Part shown: piece after piece, positions 58,428-64,000 of the stretch
Position numbering within the stretch: the first letter of the stretch is position 1
Layout of the letters: every line of letters starts with the position of its first letter
NCBI RefSeq assembly: GCF_024172185.1
Contig: NZ_JAMZEC010000001.1
Location: 8,841,001 to 8,905,000, forward strand
Length of the DNA: 64,000 nt
From: Nonomuraea roseoviolacea subsp. carminata
GTDB taxonomy: Bacteria; Actinomycetota; Actinomycetes; Streptosporangiales; Streptosporangiaceae
Direction of reading: 5' to 3'
The notes under the pieces: generated by a model
Databases searched by the model: none
Seen by the model: only the letters and a program-made list of their open reading frames with translations
Told to the model about the DNA's origin: nothing
Made by a program: the position numbers and the translations under genes

Positions 58428-60468
58428 CGCCCGGCAGGCCGAGCGTGCCGATCAGAAAGGCCAGCCACTCGGCGTCCTGCGCGGCGGCGACGTCGTGGGC
58501 GGTCGCCGCGCCGTGACCGGCGTCCTCGAAGACGTGCAGCAGGATCGGCGCCTCCCCCCGCTGCGCGGCCTGCAGGCGCGCGGCGAACTTGCGCGCGTGC
58601 CAGGGCCGGCACCGCGGGTCGGTCGCCCCGGCCTGCAGGTAGACCGCCGGGAAGACGCCGGGCTCGACGAGCTGGTACGGCGAGAGCCCGAGCAGGCGCC
58701 GCACCTCGTCCGGGTCGTCCGGGTCCCCCCACGCCTTGCGGATGACGAAGTCGAGATAGGGGTCGCGCGTGCCGCCGACGAGGTCCAGCAGCGGGGCCCT
58801 CGGCAGGACCGCACGCCACAGCTCGGGCCGCCGGGTGAGGGCGATGCCGCACATGAGGCCGCCGTCGGAGCCGCCGGTCAGCGCGAGCCGATCGGACGTG
58901 GTCAGGCCGGTGTCGAGGAGGTGCTCGGCGACCGCGACGAGGTCGGCGTCGCGGACGTGCTTGCGCTCCCGGTGCGCGGCCAGGTGCCAGTCCCGGCCGA
59001 ACTCGCCGCCGCCGCGCAGGTACGCCTGCACCAGCACGCCTCCGGCGGCCACGAAGGCGGCCAGGTCGGGCTGGTACTGCGGCAGGAGCGGCACGTTCGC
59101 CGCGCCGTACGCGGAGATCAGCACCGGTGCCGGCGCACCGCCGGCTCCGCGCACCACGTGGTACGGCACGGCCACGCCGTCCGGCGCGAGGGCCGCGCCC
59201 TCCTCCAGCACGGCGTCGAGGACCACGGCGGGAGGCAGCAACGTCTCCGGTTCCGTCTCGCCGGGCCGGTGCCGGTAGACGCCCCAGGAGCTGGTGAGCG
59301 TGGAGAAGGCGAAGACGAAGTCGGCCGCGGGCGCGCCGGTGGCCAGGGCGGTCAGCGGGAAGAAGGGCGCGGCCAGCGCGCCCCGGCCGGGGAGGGGCAT
59401 CTCGCCGGTGACCGCTCCCGAGCGGTCGAGGATGCGTACCCTCGCGAAGGTCCGGTCGAACTCGCTGAGGTAGAGGTGCTCGCCGACCGGGGTGAGGGAG
59501 CGCAGCACCGTGTCTCCCTCCGGGACGAGCTCGCTCCACCCGGCCGGGTCGCCGGGGTCGGCCGCGTCGAGCGGGATGGCGACCACCCTGCCGCGCGGGG
59601 CGCCGACGTCGGTCACCGCGATGTAGCGCTCGCCCACGACGTGTCCGGCGACCGTCCCCGAGCACCCGGTGACGAAGGGCCGCCAGGCCCCGCCCGGATC
59701 GGACAGGTCGCGCACCGCGACCGGGACGGGGCTGCCGACCCGATGGGCGGCGACGGCCCAGCGGCTTCCGGGCGACATCTGGACGAGCGTGTACTCGCGG
59801 GAGCCCGCGCCGACCGGGATCGGCTCCGGCTCGGTCCCGCCGCCGAGCCGGTGGAGGAAGACCGCCTGCCTGAAGTCCTCCGGCGCGCCGGTGAGCGCGA
59901 GGAAGAAGAAGCCCGTGCTGTCCGGCAGCCAGGAGACGCCGCCCGCCCACGCGCTGTGCAGGACCTGCTCCGGCGCGCCGCCGAGCTGCCGCCCGGAGGC
60001 GACGTCGAACAGCCGGATGGTGTTGTGCTCGCTGCCGTCGGTGCACAGGCCGAGCGCCAGGACCCGGCCGTCGGGCGCGGGCGCCAGCCAGGACACGACG
60101 GGCGGGTGCCCGCCCTCGCCGGACCCGGCCAGGTCGGCGACCGTCCGCCCGGCCCCGAAGGGCTCGTCGGCGACGACCACCACGGGCGCCGGGCCTCCGG
60201 GCGGGGACACCATCCGGAACCAGCGGCCGGCGGCGTACTTCGGCAGGGCCGGCCGGGAGCCGGCGTCGCAGGCGCGGATCAGCGCGCGGACGGCCTCCGG
60301 ATCCTGGCCGGCGTAGACGGCGGCGGTGGCGAGCTCGGCCTGCCGCCGCTGCCACTGCCGCACCTCCTCGGTCTCCTCCTCCAGCCAGCGGTACGGGTCG
60401 GGCACGCGCACGCCGGCGACGTCCTCGAAGACCTCGACGGTGCGGGCGGGCGGGTAGGCGGCGGTCAT
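58405..60468 (-). CDS. prolyl oligopeptidase (S9A-type)
   Basis: A 687-aa cytoplasmic peptidase. N-terminal propeller starting RTVEVFEDVAGVRVPDPYRWLEEETEEVRQWQRRQAE, catalytic domain with AYGAANVPLLPQYQPDLAAFVAAGGVLVQAYLRGGGEFG, Ser in LALTGGSDGGLMCGIAL, Asp in LQAGATDPRCRP and His in FEDAGHGAATA. Cleaves small proline-containing peptides. ATG 60468 overlaps the erythromycin-esterase-like stop (ATGA). Last gene of the opposing peptide operon. Confidence 0.95.
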   Translation of the reverse strand: MTAAYPPARTVEVFEDVAGVRVPDPYRWLEEETEEVRQWQRRQAELATAAVYAGQDPEAVRALIRACDAGSRPALPKYAAGRWFRMVSPPGGPAPVVVVADEPFGAGRTVADLAGSGEGGHPPVVSWLAPAPDGRVLALGLCTDGSEHNTIRLFDVASGRQLGGAPEQVLHSAWAGGVSWLPDSTGFFFLALTGAPEDFRQAVFLHRLGGGTEPEPIPVGAGSREYTLVQMSPGSRWAVAAHRVGSPVPVAVRDLSDPGGAWRPFVTGCSGTVAGHVVGERYIAVTDVGAPRGRVVAIPLDAADPGDPAGWSELVPEGDTVLRSLTPVGEHLYLSEFDRTFARVRILDRSGAVTGEMPLPGRGALAAPFFPLTALATGAPAADFVFAFSTLTSSWGVYRHRPGETEPETLLPPAVVLDAVLEEGAALAPDGVAVPYHVVRGAGGAPAPVLISAYGAANVPLLPQYQPDLAAFVAAGGVLVQAYLRGGGEFGRDWHLAAHRERKHVRDADLVAVAEHLLDTGLTTSDRLALTGGSDGGLMCGIALTRRPELWRAVLPRAPLLDLVGGTRDPYLDFVIRKAWGDPDDPDEVRRLLGLSPYQLVEPGVFPAVYLQAGATDPRCRPWHARKFAARLQAAQRGEAPILLHVFEDAGHGAATAHDVAAAQDAEWLAFLIGTLGLPGVSRPGPT

Positions 60469-61604
60469 GGTGACTCCGGCTCTCGTGGGGACTGGCCTCC
60501 GGTCTCGAACTCCGCGCGCAGCCGCTCGAACGCGCCGGGCACCCGGGTCACCCGGCGGACGTGGACGAGCGCGTCGTAGGCGGCCGGGAAGTCGTCGACG
60601 GGGTCCAGGCCGCCGGCGGCCAGCGTGCCCTCCACCCCGTCGAACAGCCCGGCCGACGCGCGGCGCAGGTCGACGGCGGCGACGGGCGGGCCGAGGCGCT
60701 CCAGTCTCGACTCGACGGCGTTCGGCGGCAGGACGCGCTCGTGGAGGGAGACCTCGCAGTCGAACGGGCGCGGCGAGCGCTGCGTGAAGCGCACCTCGGG
60801 GCCGGAGCCGTACGTCATCCCGATGACGACGGCGTCCGCGCCCAGCAGGCCGCCGAGCATCGGCCGGCCGTGCAGCGGCGTGCGCCGGACATGCGCGTTG
60901 TGCGCGCTCACGACGATCCGCTCCTCGCGCTCCAGGATCCAGCGCACGGTCTCGGCCATGAACACGTCGCGCGGGTACGGCCCGGTCTCCTCCAGGTCCA
61001 GCTCGGCGAGGAAGGCCCCGATCGAGGCGCCGCACCGGCGCACGACCCCGTCGTCGTGCTCCGCGGCACGCTCCACCAGGTCACGGAGGCCGTCGAGCAG
61101 CCGGGCCCGCTCCGCTGCGGGCATGGCCCGGTAGCGGATCGCCGCCTCGGTCCGGCCGCCCAGATCGCTGAGGCGACGCAGCTCCTCGTCGCCGGGCAGC
61201 GCCGCCAGCCGGTCGAGGCAGGCGCGCACCGCCGGTCCGGGCGAGGTGGAGGAACCGGGCAGGTCCATGCCGTAGAAGCTGACCTTCGCCGGGTTCGCCG
61301 CGTTCCACTCCCGCATCCAGGTGAGCTGCCGCCGCATCGGCTCGCACTCGCCGAACCGGTAGGTGATGCCGTCGCGGGCGACCGTCTCGACCTCGCCGGG
61401 CCCGCCGTGGACCCACGCGTCGACGGCCAGCCCCTCGGCGAAGCCCGACTCCATCACGAAGGCGGTGAACCCGTGTTCCTCGACGAGCAGGCGGAACAGC
61501 TCGTCCTTCAGCTCGTAGAACTGCGTGATGTTGTGCGCGCCCTCGCCGAGGGCCACCACCCTGGCGTCACCGGCCAGGTCTCGCGCTAGCTGTGGAAGTA
61601 CCAT
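60465..61604 (-). CDS. erythromycin esterase-family protein
   Basis: A 379-aa protein of the EreA-like fold: ARVVALGEGAHNITQFYELKDELFRLLVEEHGFTAFVMESGF (conserved His/Glu pair), EPMRRQLTWMREWN, VSFYGMDLPGSSTS, RDVFMAETVRWILEREERIVVSAHNAHVRR. The succinoglycan/EreA family hydrolyses lactones or esters; most members have no known resistance role. It starts at ATG 61604, 19 bp inside the binding-protein gene, and ends in an ATGA overlap with S9. Its inclusion in a peptide-uptake operon is unusual. Confidence 0.9.
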   Translation of the reverse strand: MVLPQLARDLAGDARVVALGEGAHNITQFYELKDELFRLLVEEHGFTAFVMESGFAEGLAVDAWVHGGPGEVETVARDGITYRFGECEPMRRQLTWMREWNAANPAKVSFYGMDLPGSSTSPGPAVRACLDRLAALPGDEELRRLSDLGGRTEAAIRYRAMPAAERARLLDGLRDLVERAAEHDDGVVRRCGASIGAFLAELDLEETGPYPRDVFMAETVRWILEREERIVVSAHNAHVRRTPLHGRPMLGGLLGADAVVIGMTYGSGPEVRFTQRSPRPFDCEVSLHERVLPPNAVESRLERLGPPVAAVDLRRASAGLFDGVEGTLAAGGLDPVDDFPAAYDALVHVRRVTRVPGAFERLRAEFETGGQSPREPESP

Positions 61605-63433
61605 AGTTCCGGCGTGTACAGGAAGCTGGTCAGGGCGTTGAACGACGACTGCGGGCCCGACAGGGTGTCCTTCCACACCACGAGCGTGTGCGGCGTCGGC
61701 AGGAAGAGCACCGGCAGGTCCCGGGCGAGAGCGGTCACCTCGGCCGACAGCGACTTCTCGTCCGCGCCGAAGGTCGAGGCGCCGATCAGCTTGTCCACCT
61801 CGGCGTTCCGGTAGCTGCCCAGGTTGAAGCTGCCCTCGGTGTTGAACACCGTGTTGCTGCTCGGGTAGCCGGCCGCCAGGTAGAGGGCGCCGTAGTCCTG
61901 CATCGCCCACTCGTTCCTGGTGGCGGGGGCGAAGGTGTTGCCGTAGTTCGCGTACATGTAGGTGAGCGACTTGGTCACGACCTTGACCTCGATGCCGAGC
62001 TTCTTGGCCGCTGAGGCGAAGGCGACGTCACGCGCGCCGACGAAGGCCGGTGAGCTGGCCGAGGCCAGGGTGAAGCTGATCGTCTGTCCGCGCGGGATGC
62101 CCGCGCCGCACAGGCCGGGCCCGGTGCCGGGACGCTCGCAGGTGGTGGAGCCGTTCGGCACCACCTTCCAGACGTTGTCGGCGAGCAGCTTCTCGGCGGC
62201 GGCCGGGTCGTAGGGGTAGGGCGGCTGGTCGCCGAAGGCGGGCGGGTAGGGGGATCCGGTGCCCGCGGTGCTGTAGTTCGGGGAGGCGGCGCCGTTGTAG
62301 ACGCCGCGGCTGGCGATGTAACCCTGCTGGTCGATCAGCCGCTGCAGGGCCTGGCGGACGTACGGCTGCGCGATGACCTTGTCGAAGTTGCCGACGGTGT
62401 TCGCGAAGTTGATGACCAGCGCGTCGAGCCGGGCCGGGGCGGGCGCGCCGTACACGTTGTAGCCCTCGGCCTTCAGCGCGCCGATCTGCGCGGCGAAGCT
62501 GGAGTCGAGCGTGCCGACGGTCAGGTTGCCGGCCTTGAACTGGTTGAGCACGGCGGCGGCGGAGGTGAAGGCCTTGAAGTCGATCTGGTCGAGCCGCGAC
62601 TCCCCCGGTCCGCTGTAGGACTCGTTGCGCGCCAGGGAGAACGAGCCGGTCGTCGGGTCGAAGCTCTTGAGCCGGTAGGGGCCGTTGACGACCTGCCAGA
62701 GCGGGTTGCCGGCGAAGGTGGCCTGCGACTCCGACTCCTTGGTGAGGTACCTGTAGATCGCCCTGGCGTTCTTCGGCTGCTTGTAGTCCAGGTGCGGGCC
62801 GCCGGTGGCGGCGATGTTCCACTCGGTGGAGGGCAGCACGTACAGCAGCGTCAGCATGGACAGCAGGTACGACGGGTTGTACGCGGTCCGCAGCTTGAGG
62901 GTGAGCGTGTCAGGCGCGGTGGCCTCGGCGCTCACGCCGTCGGGGAACTGGCCGGGGGTGTAGAAACTCCAGTTGGCCGGGCTCTCCGCCAGCGCGGCCT
63001 TGAGCAGGGCCAGCGAGAAGACGACGTCGTCGGCCGTCACCGGCTTGCCGTTGGACCACGTGTAGTCCTTCATCGTGATGGTCACGGTCTTGCGGTCGGG
63101 GCTGTAGACGGGCGGCTCGGCCAGGCTCAGCTCGGCGTCGGCGACCTGGTCGCCCTCACCGCTGGGCCGGTAGAGGGAGCGCCACAACTGGCCGCGGGCG
63201 ATGACGGTGCCGTTGGCTGCCGCCGGCGGGTACGGGTAGATGTAGTTGGGGCTGAGCCCGGGGGTCAGCGCGACGGTGGCGGTCCCGCCCTGCTTGGGGG
63301 TGCCGGTCTGGGCCGGCTTGGCGGTGTAGCTGCCGGCGATGTCCCTCGTCGCGCCCCCGCCGCCGCTGCACGCAGTGGCCAGCACGGCGACGGCGGCGAC
63401 GAGTGCCCCGGAGAGGCGGCCTCGGTGCTTCAT
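61586..63433 (-). CDS. peptide ABC transporter substrate-binding lipoprotein (SBP family 5)
   Basis: A 615-aa DppA/OppA-type lipoprotein. Lipobox LATACSGGGG; family 5 motif VADAELSLAEPPVYSPDRKTVTITMKDYTWSNGKPVTADDVVFSL; later FDKVIAQPYVRQALQRLIDQQGYI and FNTEGSFNLGSYRNAEVDKLI. Captures oligopeptides and hands them to the permeases. Its 3' end overlaps the erythromycin-esterase-like gene. ATG 63433, 46 bp after the permease gene. Confidence 0.95.
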   Translation of the reverse strand: MKHRGRLSGALVAAVAVLATACSGGGGATRDIAGSYTAKPAQTGTPKQGGTATVALTPGLSPNYIYPYPPAAANGTVIARGQLWRSLYRPSGEGDQVADAELSLAEPPVYSPDRKTVTITMKDYTWSNGKPVTADDVVFSLALLKAALAESPANWSFYTPGQFPDGVSAEATAPDTLTLKLRTAYNPSYLLSMLTLLYVLPSTEWNIAATGGPHLDYKQPKNARAIYRYLTKESESQATFAGNPLWQVVNGPYRLKSFDPTTGSFSLARNESYSGPGESRLDQIDFKAFTSAAAVLNQFKAGNLTVGTLDSSFAAQIGALKAEGYNVYGAPAPARLDALVINFANTVGNFDKVIAQPYVRQALQRLIDQQGYIASRGVYNGAASPNYSTAGTGSPYPPAFGDQPPYPYDPAAAEKLLADNVWKVVPNGSTTCERPGTGPGLCGAGIPRGQTISFTLASASSPAFVGARDVAFASAAKKLGIEVKVVTKSLTYMYANYGNTFAPATRNEWAMQDYGALYLAAGYPSSNTVFNTEGSFNLGSYRNAEVDKLIGASTFGADEKSLSAEVTALARDLPVLFLPTPHTLVVWKDTLSGPQSSFNALTSFLYTPELWYFHS

Positions 63434-63479
63434 TGACGGCTCCCTGAAGAGGTGTGCGGGGTGCGTCCTGGTGGACGGG

Positions 63480-64000
63480 TCATCGGTCGGCCCGCCGCCC
63501 GACGGCGTCGCGCAGCGCGTCGGCGAGCAGGTTGAGCGCCAGCACGGTCAGGACGATGCAGCCGCCGACCGGGTAGATCAGCCACCAGTAGTCGGCGGAG
63601 ATGTAGGTGACGCCGCTGGCCAGCTGGCTGCCCCAGTCGGCGGTGGGGTAGGTCAGGCCGAAACCCAGGAAGCCCAGCGCGGCGACGACCAGGACGGCGT
63701 CGGCGACCTGGAAGGTGATGTTGACGATGATGACGCCGAGCGCGTTCGGGATCAGGTGGGTGAGGATCGTCCGCCGGCGGGAGGCGCCCATCAGCCTGGC
63801 GGCCAGCACGAACTCCCTCACCCGCAGGGTCAGCACCTCGCCGCGCACCAGCCGGGCGGAGACGAGCCAGGAGAAGCCGCCGATGACCAGGCTCAGTGAC
63901 AGCGCGTCGGCGTGGAAGCGGGCCGACAGGATCAGCACGAAGAACAGGAACGGGATCGACAGCATGACGTCGACCAGCCGCATCATGAACCCGTCGACCA
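63480..64000 (-). CDS. peptide ABC transporter permease, DppC/OppC type (partial, runs off the right edge)
   Basis: C-terminal part: FMMRLVDVMLSIPFLFFVLILSARF continues the frame to the window edge, so the start lies beyond 64000. The EAA-like loop is ARLMGASRRRTILTHLIPNALG, with helices LGVIIVNITFQVADAVLVVAALGFLGFGL and YWWLIYPVGGCIVLTVLALNLLADALRDAVG. The ending (NLLADALRDAVGRRADR) is typical of DppC. Forms a unit with the binding protein, the erythromycin-esterase-like gene and the S9 peptidase. Confidence 0.95.
   Translation of the reverse strand, partial: VDGFMMRLVDVMLSIPFLFFVLILSARFHADALSLSLVIGGFSWLVSARLVRGEVLTLRVREFVLAARLMGASRRRTILTHLIPNALGVIIVNITFQVADAVLVVAALGFLGFGLTYPTADWGSQLASGVTYISADYWWLIYPVGGCIVLTVLALNLLADALRDAVGRRADR

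Noticed and set aside
60465..61604. Erythromycin resistance gene
   Set aside because: The protein belongs to the broad EreA-like family, but most members are not resistance enzymes and the context is peptide uptake; no resistance claim is made.

Overview
The window is very GC-rich and tightly packed. It has GTG starts, GTGA/ATGA overlaps between genes, many TetR/MarR-type regulators, a PucR regulator, an actinobacterial CU044_5270/sigma pair and small actinomycete families (DUF4236, STAS proteins). This points to a filamentous actinomycete, most likely Streptosporangiaceae-like (inference from gene content only). It reads as ordinary chromosome arm with one intact insertion sequence and one decayed patch. 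No tRNA, rRNA or CRISPR array was found.

Layout. 1-9 kb: edge of an nSTAND NTPase, an XRE-cupin regulator divergent from a metallo-hydrolase, a PAF-acetylhydrolase-like lipase, an ArsR-like regulator divergent from an MFS pump, a carboxylesterase, and two gene fragments. 9-16 kb: HxlR/quinone oxidoreductase pair, then an ABC transporter plus two-component system and a serine hydrolase unit. 16-31 kb: many regulator/enzyme pairs (GbsR-like, TetR, MerR-aldo/keto reductase, WYL, TauE, STAS proteins, P450-TetR), a membrane Ser/Thr kinase and a sigma factor with its membrane partner. 32-35 kb: secreted S1 protease followed by an intact IS481-family element. 35-47 kb: TetR divergent from a beta-helix protein, SMP-30, small secreted/membrane proteins, a second GbsR-like regulator divergent from an SDR, a two-component system with an unusual tail, an S41-like protease and an unknown Cys-His-Asp protein. 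47.5-50 kb: MarR and a TetR/alpha-beta hydrolase pair. 50-53.4 kb: a degenerate patch with a frameshifted recombinase, orphan small proteins and a frameshifted Pycsar-effector-like membrane gene. 53.5-64 kb: M20 peptidase, GNAT and N-acylamino acid racemase genes in one overlapping operon, a PucR regulator, then an opposing operon for oligopeptide uptake (ABC permease, binding lipoprotein), an erythromycin-esterase-like protein and a prolyl oligopeptidase.

Two themes stand out. First, short tandem repeats are everywhere. Inside genes the unit lengths are multiples of three (6, 12, 36, 36, 39 bp), while several arrays that run across or beyond stop codons have other lengths (34, 37, 44, 49 bp). 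Second, the right-hand block has the three enzyme types of the N-succinyl-amino-acid route that converts D- to L-amino acids irreversibly, next to peptide import and peptidase genes. A peptide/D-amino-acid salvage island is a reasonable inference.
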